Shown here: piece by piece, positions 17,971 to 25,131 of the stretch | Layout: every line of letters begins with the position of its first letter | Numbering within the stretch: position 1 is the first letter of the stretch | NCBI RefSeq assembly: GCF_001664485.1 | Contig: NZ_CP013630.1 | Coordinates: forward strand, 1,181,001 to 1,245,000 | Length of the DNA stretch: 64,000 nucleotides | Direction of reading: 5' to 3' | From: Rhizobium sp. N324 | GTDB taxonomy: Bacteria; Pseudomonadota; Alphaproteobacteria; Rhizobiales; Rhizobiaceae | Program-made: the position numbers and the translations under genes | The notes under the pieces: model-generated | The model's database searches: none | Seen by the model: the letters and a program-made list of their open reading frames with translations, nothing else | Told to the model about the DNA's origin: nothing

Positions 17971-18075
17971 CTACAGGCCGTACATTTCGCGCGCGGCGCT
18001 GAAGGCCAGGAGAAGCACCGCTGATGTGACGATGTAGAACCAGATTCTGCCGGCGCGAGAGGAAGGGCGGATCAT
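17971..18075 (-). CDS. 34-residue single-pass membrane peptide
   Basis: The short frame begins at ATG 18075 with AAGGA eight bases upstream. It encodes a basic N-terminus (MIRPSSRAGR), one hydrophobic segment (IWFYIVTSAVLLLAF, about residues 11-25) and a short tail. It starts 47 bases after the repressor stop on the same strand, so it is probably cotranscribed. Prophages often place small membrane peptides behind the repressor. The function is unknown. Confidence 0.5.
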   Translation of the reverse strand: MIRPSSRAGRIWFYIVTSAVLLLAFSAAREMYGL

Positions 18076-18122
18076 ATTGGTTTCCTTGATAAATATGGCC
18101 TATCCGCGACAAGCTTGGATCG

Positions 18123-18770
18123 CTACATCTCGATGATCGATCGGCGGACGCGGCCGACGACGGTGACGGCGCCCTGGAAATCCGGCGGCGGCACATCCTC
18201 ATAAGAAGCGGGCTGGAAGGGCGGGTTGTCGTTCGGGCGATAGCGCTTGTAGGTGGCGGCCCCCGTCTCGTCGGCGACGACATAGAGCGCGTTCGGCGCC
18301 AGGCGCTTGTCGCGCAGATTGACGAAGATGATCGAGCCCGGCGGCGAGATCTTGTTCATCGAATTGCCTTCGACCTCGAGCGCGATCCATTCGCCATCGG
18401 GCAGATCGAGCGCGGCCACCGTCGGGAACTCCGAAAAGTCGGTGATCGGCGCCTGCTCGCTCAGTTGGCCGGCGCTGACCCAGGAGATCTTCGGCACATC
18501 GGCGACGGAAACCGGCAGTTCATCGGGATCGAGCGCGTTGCCGGTTCCGAACTGCAGCCAGTTGAGATTGACCTTGAAGGCGCGGGCGTACTTTTTCGCA
18601 TCGGCGATGCCGAAGCCGTTGCGGCCGGACTCGTGCGCCTTGTAAACATTCGCATTCCAGCCGAACCGATCGACGATCGCTTTCGGCCCGGCAAAGCCCG
18701 CGTTTTTCCGGGCCATGACCAGCCGCTTTGCGCGTTCCTCGCGCTCAAATTGTTCCTGATCTTTCAACAT
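18123..18770 (-). CDS. Prophage CI/LexA-type repressor (HTH + S24 peptidase)
   Basis: The 215-residue protein has an N-terminal helix-turn-helix region (about residues 15-75) that contacts DNA, and a C-terminal S24 autoprotease domain. Visible catalytic features are an Ala-Gly cleavage pair in WVSAGQL (A100-G101), Ser137 in GNSM and Lys175 in TYKRY. Proteins of this type keep a prophage silent and cleave themselves when RecA is activated by DNA damage. ATG 18770 is preferred over one at 18806 because the family pattern begins with the basic helix just after it and the upstream part lies in the operator. Operators next to its start imply autoregulation. Confidence 0.88.
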   Translation of the reverse strand: MLKDQEQFEREERAKRLVMARKNAGFAGPKAIVDRFGWNANVYKAHESGRNGFGIADAKKYARAFKVNLNWLQFGTGNALDPDELPVSVADVPKISWVSAGQLSEQAPITDFSEFPTVAALDLPDGEWIALEVEGNSMNKISPPGSIIFVNLRDKRLAPNALYVVADETGAATYKRYRPNDNPPFQPASYEDVPPPDFQGAVTVVGRVRRSIIEM

Positions 18771-18780
18771 GATATAAAAA

Positions 18781-18799
18781 ATACCCCATTTTAGGGTAT
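18781..18799. promoter_or_regulatory. Putative operator, inverted GGGTAT half-sites, at repressor start
   Basis: ATACCCCATTTTAGGGTAT contains the same half-sites as the 17344 and 17379 sites, here facing outward across seven bases. It begins 10 bases upstream of the repressor ATG, within its likely promoter. Confidence 0.6.
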
Positions 18800-18827
18800 A
18801 TGTCATGCTCTTTTCTGCTTGACGTGC

Positions 18828-18846
18828 AGGGTATTAAATGTACCCT
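18828..18846. promoter_or_regulatory. Putative operator OR with nearby TTGACG box
   Basis: AGGGTATTAAATGTACCCT is a 19-base dyad just after TTGACG (18819-18824), a candidate -35 box for rightward transcription. A repressor bound here would block the rightward early genes. No -10 box with ideal spacing is obvious. Confidence 0.6.
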
Positions 18847-18852
18847 ATACGC

Positions 18853-19089
18853 ATGACAAACAGCCAGAACATCCATGCCTCCAGCCAGGCAGCCGTCGGC
18901 CCGGTCGAGCGCGAAAACGCCCGCTACACCGGCTGCCCGAACTGCGGCAAGGCGCTGTCGATCGCCGAGGTGATCGAGCACCATTGCGAAAATTGCGGCC
19001 GGCAGACGCGCCCGCAGGAGATGCGGCAGATCGCCGATCTCCCCGGCGCGTCTGCGCTCAGCAATCCCGACAGCCTCACCCCTCCCTGA
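18853..19089 (+). CDS. Small zinc-ribbon protein, first rightward early gene
   Basis: The 78-residue product has two Cys pairs, CPNCG and CENCG, about 17 residues apart with a His pair between (IEHHCENCG). This forms a zinc ribbon. It is divergent from the repressor, the position of Cro-like or early regulatory genes in lambdoid phages, but it lacks a clear helix-turn-helix. The start is uncertain: ATG 18853 lacks a ribosome site, while ATG 18838 has AGGG upstream but lies within the operator. Confidence 0.65.
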   Translation: MTNSQNIHASSQAAVGPVERENARYTGCPNCGKALSIAEVIEHHCENCGRQTRPQEMRQIADLPGASALSNPDSLTPP

Positions 19090-19101
19090 CGGCTCTCGGT
19101 G

Positions 19102-19135
19102 GCCGGCGTCGTCGCCCTCCCTCGGCGACGCCGGC
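19102..19135. repeat. GC-rich hairpin between early genes
   Basis: GCCGGCGTCG and CGACGCCGGC pair over 10 bases, 12 bases after the stop of the zinc-ribbon gene. It may be an attenuator or RNA-stability element; there is no T-run. Confidence 0.5.
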
Positions 19136-19180
19136 AGCTATTCCCCGGGCGGCCCCCGGGAGACGACTGGAGAGCCGCCG

Positions 19181-19270
19181 ATGAACTCACATGAAACATT
19201 TGGCAGCGCCCGCTTCGGCGGCAACGGCGCGCGGCGCTCGAAATGGACAAGAAGGATCACCCCGGCATGA
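19181..19270 (+). CDS. 29-residue basic peptide, translationally coupled
   Basis: ATG 19181 has GGAGAG six bases upstream. The frame encodes MNSHETFGSARFGGNG followed by a very basic tail (RRSKWTRR) and ends in a TGA that overlaps the next ATG as ATGA. The ribosome site and coupling suggest a real leader or small phage peptide. Its length prevents a family assignment. Confidence 0.4.
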   Translation: MNSHETFGSARFGGNGARRSKWTRRITPA

Positions 19271-19494
19271 ACGCGCTCGAGCTCTTCCGCACCGGCAGGG
19301 ACTATATCGAAATCGCAGCCATCCTCGGCATCTCGGTGCCTTCGGTGGAAAGCGAGATCCACCGGCGCCGAAGCGCCGAGAAGGGCGATACCGCCCAGCA
19401 CGGTCATGCCGGCGCCGAGATCCGCCGCTTTCCGCATCGGATGAGGCCGGGCACGCCGGTGAATTTTGCCGGCGGGCAACGGCGGCAGGTTTGA
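19267..19494 (+). CDS. Small HTH-like phage protein
   Basis: The 75-residue protein contains a helix-turn-helix-like segment at residues ~8-30 (GRDYIEIAAILGISVPSVES) and a basic stretch, so it probably binds DNA. AAGGA upstream of ATG 19267 supports this start over an in-frame ATG at 19243. It is part of the rightward early operon and follows the 29-residue frame with an ATGA overlap. Confidence 0.6.
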   Translation: MNALELFRTGRDYIEIAAILGISVPSVESEIHRRRSAEKGDTAQHGHAGAEIRRFPHRMRPGTPVNFAGGQRRQV

Positions 19495-19516
19495 GCGGCG
19501 GGAGAAAGGAAACGGC

Positions 19517-19882
19517 ATGGCGAAGGACACAATGAGCAAGGACATCATGGACATCCTCAGCCCGGTGCTGGGGGAGGAACTGGCGGCGGCCGTCATCGAG
19601 CACCGCAGGCGCACGCTGAGGAAGCCGCTGACGGCTTACGCCGCCCGCATCCAGGCCAGGGAATATCTGCTGACCGGCGATCCGGCCGGCGCTGCCGAGA
19701 TGCAGATCTTCCGCGGCTGGCAGGCGATCAAATGCGACTGGTACCTCAAGGAGAAGGCGAGGGAAGCCGGGTCGATCAACAGCAGCACGAGAAGGACGAC
19801 AGTTGATGCCGCAAGAGATTTCCTCTCCGGTGAAGATCATAGCGGGGATGCTTTCGGGTTTCCCGGCATCATCCGGCACTGA
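19517..19882 (+). CDS. Prophage early protein, function unknown
   Basis: The 121-residue soluble protein is helical, with a His/Arg-rich segment (IEHRRRTLRKP) near residue 30. It has a clear AAAGGA seven bases before the ATG. It overlaps the next gene by 77 bases in another frame, typical of compact phage operons. No domain is recognised. Confidence 0.6.
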   Translation: MAKDTMSKDIMDILSPVLGEELAAAVIEHRRRTLRKPLTAYAARIQAREYLLTGDPAGAAEMQIFRGWQAIKCDWYLKEKAREAGSINSSTRRTTVDAARDFLSGEDHSGDAFGFPGIIRH

Positions 19883-20243
19883 TCCCGACATGCAGATCCG
19901 CGCCTATCTCCTCGCCATCGACGGCATCCCGCTGGAGGCCGTCTGGCAGGCGGCCAAACTGTTCATTTCAGGCAAGGTCAGGAATCACAACCGCGCCTTC
20001 GCGCCGAGCTCGGCCAGTTTCGCCGAGCAATGCCGCCGGCAGCAGGCGGCAATCGAAGCGCAAAGCCGCCCGCGCGTCGAGCCGGCGCCCGAGCCGCCGC
20101 AGCCGAAGGTCGCGGCCTACAAGATGCAGCTCTTGCGCGACGCCGCGAACGGCAGCCGCAGCGCCAGGCGGGAGCTGGCGAAGATGTTTCCCGACAACCC
20201 GATCATTGCACGAGCCACACGACACGAGGAGGCATTGAGGTGA
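19806..20243 (+). CDS. Prophage early protein, function unknown
   Basis: The 145-residue protein has an N-terminal helical part and a proline-rich linker (about residues 90-100), followed by a short helix with SARRELAKMFP. I recognise no enzyme motif. The layout resembles phage proteins that accompany replication or recombination functions, but this is weak. It ends with a GTGA overlap with the next gene. Confidence 0.6.
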   Translation: MPQEISSPVKIIAGMLSGFPASSGTDPDMQIRAYLLAIDGIPLEAVWQAAKLFISGKVRNHNRAFAPSSASFAEQCRRQQAAIEAQSRPRVEPAPEPPQPKVAAYKMQLLRDAANGSRSARRELAKMFPDNPIIARATRHEEALR

Positions 20244-20533
20244 GAAGCCTGTTCTGGACGGAAGACAAGATCGTCAAGGCTGAGAAGCTTTGGCAGCAGG
20301 GGCTCTCGGCAAGAGAGATCGCCAACCTGTTCGGTTCGAAGAAGAACACCGTCATCAACATGGCGCACCGCAACCGCGACAGGTTCCCCGCAAGGCAGGT
20401 CACCCGGCCGCCGCCCGAGACCTGCGAGGCGCCGGCGCCGATCCGCCACCCCGACCGCGTCACGCGGGTGACCTTGTCGGGGGCTGAGGTGACGATGCCG
20501 CGCGTGCCCTGCATCGATGGGCCGGCGTCATGA
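20240..20533 (+). CDS. GcrA-like DNA-binding protein encoded by prophage
   Basis: The 97-residue protein starts at GTG 20240 with GAGGAGG seven bases upstream. Residues 6-45 closely follow the N-terminal half of GcrA, with WTEDKI, an LW-x-GLSAREIA helix and an NTVINMAHR helix. GcrA is the alphaproteobacterial cell-cycle regulator that works with sigma-70 at CcrM-methylated promoters. The C-terminal part here is short and proline-rich, so the sigma-binding domain may be absent. A phage version could redirect host transcription or the cell cycle; this is inference. It overlaps the next gene as ATGA. Confidence 0.7.
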   Translation: MRSLFWTEDKIVKAEKLWQQGLSAREIANLFGSKKNTVINMAHRNRDRFPARQVTRPPPETCEAPAPIRHPDRVTRVTLSGAEVTMPRVPCIDGPAS

Positions 20534-20742
20534 GCCCGGCCATCAAGAGCAGCATCACCCCGCGCGAAACCGAAATCATCGGCTGGATGGCGGCCGGAAA
20601 GACCGCCGCCGAGATCGGCACCATTCTCGCCATCTCCCCCATCACCGTGAACACGCACATCGCCAACGCCAAGGCGAGACTCGGCGTCTTCAAGGATACC
20701 GCACTGGTCGCCGCTGCACTGCGCAACGGCATTATTCGATAG
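20530..20742 (+). CDS. LuxR-type HTH protein, single domain
   Basis: The 70-residue protein is almost only a LuxR/GerE helix-turn-helix: TPRETEIIGWMAAGKT, AEIGTILAISP and ITVNTHIANAKARLG are the family's canonical helices. No receiver or ligand domain is present. It probably acts as a phage transcription factor, perhaps for late genes. It is coupled to the GcrA-like gene by an ATGA overlap. Confidence 0.8.
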   Translation: MSPAIKSSITPRETEIIGWMAAGKTAAEIGTILAISPITVNTHIANAKARLGVFKDTALVAAALRNGIIR

Positions 20743-20760
20743 AAGGAAAGGACAATCAGC

Positions 20761-21354
20761 ATGGGTGGCAAAGCAGCCAAGGTCAGGACACAGCGGGCAA
20801 ACAAGGGCGCCGGCCGGCCGCGCAAGGCAAATGTCGAGCGTTTTCCCTGCGGCAAGATCAAGCCGTTCGAGACCGAGAAGGACAATATCAGCGTCGCGAT
20901 ATCAGCCCGCCGCCGCATCCACGGCTTCGGCCGGACGGTCGACGACGAGACGGTCAAGAGCCCGTTTGCCGGTTATACGCTGGGGCGCATGTTCCTCGAC
21001 GGCCTGATCAGCGCAGAGCAGCGCCAGGCCGGCGACGACTATGCCGAGGCGATGGCCCGCTACCACAAGACCACCGGCATCCCGGCCCCGAGCCCGCGCG
21101 CCCAATCGCTCTTTTCCGTCAAGGGCCACGAAGGCGAAGTCACCGAAAGCCTCGCCGACCGCGCCCGCAAAGCCAGCAACCGCATGATGGCCCTGCAGGC
21201 CATCCTGCTGCGCTGCCAGGACGGCCCGCAGGTGCGCAGCACCGTCTATAACGTCACGGTGATGGACTACGAACATCTGCGCCAGATGCCACCGCAGCAA
21301 TTGCTGTGGCTGCGGCGGGGGTTGATCGCGCTGCGCGCGGCGAAGGGTGGGTGA
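20761..21354 (+). CDS. Prophage protein preceding the expected packaging genes
   Basis: The 197-residue protein has a basic, AT-hook-like N-terminus (NKGAGRPRKAN), a helical middle and a C-terminus with a predicted helix ending in RAAKGG. It could bind DNA. AAGGA lies upstream of the ATG. It is the last gene of the early operon, and the sequence after it is repeat-rich and non-phage. Confidence 0.65.
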   Translation: MGGKAAKVRTQRANKGAGRPRKANVERFPCGKIKPFETEKDNISVAISARRRIHGFGRTVDDETVKSPFAGYTLGRMFLDGLISAEQRQAGDDYAEAMARYHKTTGIPAPSPRAQSLFSVKGHEGEVTESLADRARKASNRMMALQAILLRCQDGPQVRSTVYNVTVMDYEHLRQMPPQQLLWLRRGLIALRAAKGG

Positions 21355-21475
21355 TGGGGTGGCGGTAGGGCGCGTGTCAGTCGTCGATTTGGCGGCATGA
21401 ATGCGGATGACTGCCTTTGCAAGACCGTAGCGAAACTGGCCCCTTCTCCATCCGCCAATGCTGTGTTTGCCCGGC

Positions 21476-21586
21476 GCTCACCCCACCCTCCGTCTTCCTC
21501 GGGCTTGACCCGAGGATCCACGCCGCCCTCCATCAGCTGCGAGCATGGATCCCAGGCTCAAGGCCTGGGATGACGGAGGTTGGGGG
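21476..21586. repeat. Family B intergenic palindrome, copy 1
   Basis: The element reads CTCACCCCACCCTCCGTC at its left end and has a GGGCTTGACCCGAGGATCC left hairpin. Its right part has CCCAGGCTCAAGGCCTGGG followed by ATGACGGAGGTTGGGG. The ends are inverted copies of each other. Full copies also occur at 37245, 51643, 52395, 53501, 53871 and 54238. Confidence 0.8.
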
Positions 21587-21689
21587 CGCGTTTTCGACAA
21601 ACACCTTGCCGATCGAGCGCAACATTTGCGCGTGAGGTCAATCTTCCTCGCAGTTGGGGAGGGGGCTTGGCCAGCCACCGGCGCCACCC

Positions 21690-21735
21690 GGACAGCCTTG
21701 GCTCAAGGCTTAGGGATACGGAGGGTGGGAGCGGG
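21690..21735. repeat. Degenerate right half of family B repeat
   Basis: TTGGCTCAAGGCTTAGGG followed by a diverged CGGAGGGTGGGAG resembles the right part of the family B element. It is 104 bases from copy 1. The rest of 21355-22038 shows no confident gene. Confidence 0.45.
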
Positions 21736-22038
21736 AGCGCCGTTGAAAGAATGTGACGCGCTTCTATTGTGGCGTGTAACAGGAGTGGGCCGCGCAGAGT
21801 ATCGAAGTGCATGGCTGTGTTATGACGCACCTCCACACGGCCCATCATACTTACGATTTCAGGCGCTTCTTGTTCCCGCGCCGCCGGAAAATTTTGATTT
21901 GTCGCGTGCCATCTTCGCCCGCGTCGCCAGATATTTTCAGCGGCCGGTGATGACGGCCTCAAAGGTATCCGCGCCTTGTCTCAACGGCTCACGATCGGCG
22001 TCAGTTGTACTTCGACTGCCGATATGTTTCAAAAGCGG

Positions 22039-22422
22039 ATGACCGATGCTATCGCTCCCCGTCTCCTGGATCAGCGCATCCGAAATCGCTTCATCGAGCT
22101 CTTCGACGTTTTGTCAAAGGGCGACGAAGCCGTCAGAGACCTTGGATGGGCGGAATATTTCAATTACTTCTTCGACTGGTTCCCCGATGAAGGTCCGATT
22201 CAGCTCCTCTCTACGATGACCGATCAGGAAACCGAGGCCGCTGAAAGAGTTCTTGCGGCAATGCGGGACGCCTGCGATGCCACTCCACGCTTCATGACCG
22301 ACGATGACCTGATTTCAACCGGATGGCCGCAGCGCATTCTGCCGATCGCCAAGCAGGCGGCCGATATTTTTCTCAGGCGCGGTCGCTTTGATGAGGACGT
22401 CGTCGAGTCCGAAAGCTCGTAG
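22039..22422 (+). CDS. Unknown soluble protein
   Basis: The 127-residue acidic, aromatic-rich protein has no signal, membrane segment or known motif. ATG 22039 is chosen because the sequence becomes protein-like from MTDAIAP; ATG 22024 is an alternative and neither has a strong ribosome site. It stands alone between a repeat region and the convergent methyltransferase gene. It may be accessory cargo. Confidence 0.5.
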   Translation: MTDAIAPRLLDQRIRNRFIELFDVLSKGDEAVRDLGWAEYFNYFFDWFPDEGPIQLLSTMTDQETEAAERVLAAMRDACDATPRFMTDDDLISTGWPQRILPIAKQAADIFLRRGRFDEDVVESESS

Positions 22423-22466
22423 CAGCGGGCGCAAGCCGCTTGAAACATTCTCGTGCATCGACCTCA

Positions 22467-23162
22467 TCATCCTTTCACCACCGAAAAGAACAGAAACCGC
22501 GGCGTCGTCGTCAAGCTCCGATAGGCCTGCGGAAACAGCGTGGCGGCGCGGGGATCGGGCTGGGGCTCGCTGACGATATCGATCTGAAATCCGGCCGATT
22601 TGAGTGCGTCGAACATGAGGTGCAGCGGCCGGTGCCAGAAGCGCATGGCGATCTCCTGTCCGCCGCGCTGCCAGGTCTCGTCGAAGCTGTAGGTCTCGAA
22701 ATAATTGTCGTGGCCGCTCGAGGGGTGATCCATGAAGGGATGGTGGGTGGAGAAAACCAGGCGGCCGCCTTTCGGCAGCAGCCGGTTGAATTCCCGGAGC
22801 GGCACCGACCAGTCCGGCAGATAATGCAGGACGAGCGAGGCGAGGATCAGCTCGAAGGCTTGATCCTCGAAAGGCAGTGTTTCGCCGAGATCCGCCTGCA
22901 GCAGGCGCGCGCGTCCTTCCAGGCGGCGTTTCGCAATCTGCAGCATGCCGGCACTGGCGTCGATCCCGGTGACCACGGCCCCGCGCTCGACAAGCGCTGC
23001 CGCATGCGCCCCGCCGCCGCATCCGGCATCGAGCACGGAAAGCCCGGCGACCGCGCCGACCAGGGCAAGAATGGCTGGCCGCTCGTAATATGCATTCCAG
23101 GCATTGGCCTCATTATCCGCGTCGTATGCCGCCGCGAAGGCATCATAGTCGTTCTCGGCCAT
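22467..23162 (-). CDS. Class I SAM-dependent methyltransferase
   Basis: The 231-residue protein has the SAM-binding motif LDAGCGGG at residues 44-51, a downstream GIDASAGML acidic loop and a LHYLPDW segment typical of UbiE/Methyltransf_11 enzymes. The substrate cannot be inferred. GGAAAGG precedes the ATG at 23162. It is a single gene, and its 3' end faces the unknown gene at 22422. Confidence 0.85.
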   Translation of the reverse strand: MAENDYDAFAAAYDADNEANAWNAYYERPAILALVGAVAGLSVLDAGCGGGAHAAALVERGAVVTGIDASAGMLQIAKRRLEGRARLLQADLGETLPFEDQAFELILASLVLHYLPDWSVPLREFNRLLPKGGRLVFSTHHPFMDHPSSGHDNYFETYSFDETWQRGGQEIAMRFWHRPLHLMFDALKSAGFQIDIVSEPQPDPRAATLFPQAYRSLTTTPRFLFFSVVKG

Positions 23163-23278
23163 GGTTTGCCTTTCCGGTGTCGGACGATTGCGTTGGGTCA
23201 TGCGTGTTTGATTAAGGGGCAGCCGTACCATTTTTGCGAGAATCGCTGGTAGATGCAAGCCGCCGCAGAGCCATGGCT

Positions 23279-23417
23279 GCCCCTCACCCTAACCCTCTCC
23301 CCGTAAAACGGGGAGAGGGGACGTGCCCTGCGAGACGCTGGTGAGGGACGGAGAGGTTGCGGCATATCCCCTTCGCCCCGTTTACGGGGAGAAGGTGGCG
23401 GCAGCCGGATGAGGGGC
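23279..23417. repeat. RIME-like mosaic palindrome (family A, copy 3, inverted)
   Basis: This copy is the inverse of that at 14510. It begins with CCCTCACCCTAACCCTCTCC and ends in GCAGCCGGATGAGGGGC, with inner CCCCGTAAAACGGGG and CCCCGTTTACGGGG hairpins. It lies between the methyltransferase promoter and the end of the deaminase gene. Confidence 0.8.
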
Positions 23418-23479
23418 GCGCGGCAATCTCCCAGTTCGAGGAAAGCATTTCTTTCCCAAACGACCCTCTCGGCAGCGGG

Positions 23480-23525
23480 AATGGATCCCAGGGCTCGAGG
23501 CCTGGGAGGACGGAGATCAGGGGGC
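23480..23525. repeat. Right half of family B repeat
   Basis: The segment ATGGATCCCAGGGCTCGAGG followed by CCTGGGAGGACGGAGA matches the right part of family B. The left half is missing. Confidence 0.6.
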
Positions 23526-23548
23526 GCCAAATCCCGACCGAGGCTAGT

Positions 23549-24022
23549 CTAAGCCTTGCCCAGATGCTTCGGCCAGAATTGCTGATGCACTTCCGCGGCT
23601 TCGTCTTCGAGGCTCGTCGGGCCAACCACGGTTACGGTGCGCGCGCCGGTCTGCAACACCGCCCGGCTCGGCACGTTCAACCCAATCCCGGCGATCTCGC
23701 CAAGCCGGGTTTCGGAGCAGGCAAACACCATCCGCCCGATGCCCGACCAGTAGATCGCCCCGGAGCACATCGCGCATGGCTCGGTGCTGGTATAGAGCGT
23801 GCAGTCGGCGAGAAAACCGGTGTCGTAGTGCTGCGCCGCAGATTTCACCAGGTTCATCTCGGCGTGGTTGGTCATATCGTGGCCGGTGAAGACGCTGTTT
23901 TCGGCGCGCAGGATGACCTCGCCGTCCTTCACCAGCACCGAGCCGAAGGGTTCGTCGCCTCGGTCCATCGCGGATTTCGAGAGCGCAATCGCCTCGCGCA
24001 AAAACGGTTCGTGATTTTCCAT
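23549..24022 (-). CDS. Nucleoside/cytosine deaminase-family enzyme
   Basis: The 157-residue protein has the zinc-dependent deaminase signature: HAE at residues 53-55 and PCAMC with Cys at 83 and 86. The His and two Cys bind zinc and the Glu transfers protons. The family includes guanine deaminase and TadA. The length and EPFGSVLVKDG start fit guanine or cytosine deaminase-like enzymes of nucleotide salvage rather than TadA, but the substrate is uncertain. The chosen ATG has GGGGA upstream. Confidence 0.85.
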   Translation of the reverse strand: MENHEPFLREAIALSKSAMDRGDEPFGSVLVKDGEVILRAENSVFTGHDMTNHAEMNLVKSAAQHYDTGFLADCTLYTSTEPCAMCSGAIYWSGIGRMVFACSETRLGEIAGIGLNVPSRAVLQTGARTVTVVGPTSLEDEAAEVHQQFWPKHLGKA

Positions 24023-24305
24023 CAGAGTCCCCAAAAGCTAGAGCGGGACGATCTTGGCTTGAATCGGAGGGCTTTCCAAGGGGCGGCAGATCCGATTGAC
24101 GATCGACGATCCGTATCGCGGCAAGCATGATGTTCGGGTCGCCCTGCAAGTCTGCGAGATGGGGACCGCCGCCTAGATCCGTCAGGATGGAGCCTCGGCC
24201 ATCCAACCCTTGCCACCTTACGAAAATGTATAACCCCGGCGAAGTGCTGGTGAGTTTTCCGGCGCAGGCTTGGCGCAGTCGTTGCCAAGTCGAAAGCCAG
24301 ATCTC

Positions 24306-25127
24306 ATGAACATGCGCGCCACACCCGCCGCCCTGATGCCGGCGATCCATCCGGTCAGCCTGCGGATCGATACCTACCTGATCAATCTCGACCGGGCGCC
24401 CTTGCGGCGGTTTCGGATGGAGCGCCTGCTGGTGGGCATCGGCCTGGCCTTTGAGCGGGTGGCGGCGGTCGATGGCGCAACGCTCAGCCTGCCGCATCCG
24501 GATTTTGACGAGGCCGCCTATCTGAGCCGGCATGGCCGGCGGCCGAACCCTTTCGAGATCGGCTGTTTTCTAAGCCACGTCGAATGCGCCAGGCGCTTCC
24601 TTTCCGGCAATGCCGAATTCGCGCTCATTCTGGAAGACGACCTCGATTTCGACGACGATCTCGCCGAGGTGCTCGAGGCCGCCCTGCAGCACCGGGAGCG
24701 CTGGGACATCCTGCGTCTTTCCACCGTCAACACCGGGCGCAAGCACAGGGTGGAGCCGCTGACGGCGTCGCGCTCGCTTGCCATCGCGCTCACCCGCGAG
24801 AAGGGCTCCGGCGCCTATCTGATCAACCGCAAGGCGGCGGGCTGGATTGTCGGCGCCTTGCTGCCGATGCGGCTGCCCTATGATCTCGCCTTCGATCTGG
24901 AATTCGACGAGGGCTTGAGCGCCTGTTTCGTCGATCCGCTGCCGGTCAGCCAAAGGGCGGATGCCTGCTCGCAGATCCAGGCGGGGCTTTCGGCCTACCG
25001 GCTGGGCCGCCGCCGGCCGTGGAGCGTGCTGCCCTATCGCGCCGCGGCTGAGATGCGCCGCTTTTCCCGTCGCTTCCGCCGCCTCGCGGCCTTGAGGTTG
25101 AAAGTCGCGACTGCTCCGCCGGCCTGA
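24306..25127 (+). CDS. Glycosyltransferase family 25 (LPS-type)
   Basis: The 273-residue protein opens with a basic segment and then IDTYLINLDRAPLRR, the usual start of GT25 enzymes. It has FEIGCFLSHVECARRF and the acidic ALILEDDLDFDDD strand, which would bind the nucleotide-sugar and metal. GT25 proteins transfer galactose or related sugars to lipooligosaccharide. It stands alone and converges on the histidine kinase gene only four bases away. Confidence 0.85.
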   Translation: MNMRATPAALMPAIHPVSLRIDTYLINLDRAPLRRFRMERLLVGIGLAFERVAAVDGATLSLPHPDFDEAAYLSRHGRRPNPFEIGCFLSHVECARRFLSGNAEFALILEDDLDFDDDLAEVLEAALQHRERWDILRLSTVNTGRKHRVEPLTASRSLAIALTREKGSGAYLINRKAAGWIVGALLPMRLPYDLAFDLEFDEGLSACFVDPLPVSQRADACSQIQAGLSAYRLGRRRPWSVLPYRAAAEMRRFSRRFRRLAALRLKVATAPPA

Positions 25128-25131
25128 GCGA

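Larger units (their letters stand above)
16801..21354. mobile_element. Prophage control and early-gene module (partial prophage)
   Basis: The block holds a CI/LexA-type repressor, shared operators, and a rightward chain of short overlapping genes encoding a zinc ribbon and HTH proteins. Small leftward genes lie on the other side of the repressor. Gene size, overlap and order are those of a temperate phage immunity/early region. No integrase, replication gene or packaging gene is present here. The chain ends at 21354, where terminase genes would be expected. Confidence 0.75.

Noticed and set aside
17428..18037. Plus-strand frames between the phage operators and the repressor
   Set aside because: No ribosome sites, odd composition and no recognisable domain; left as non-coding.
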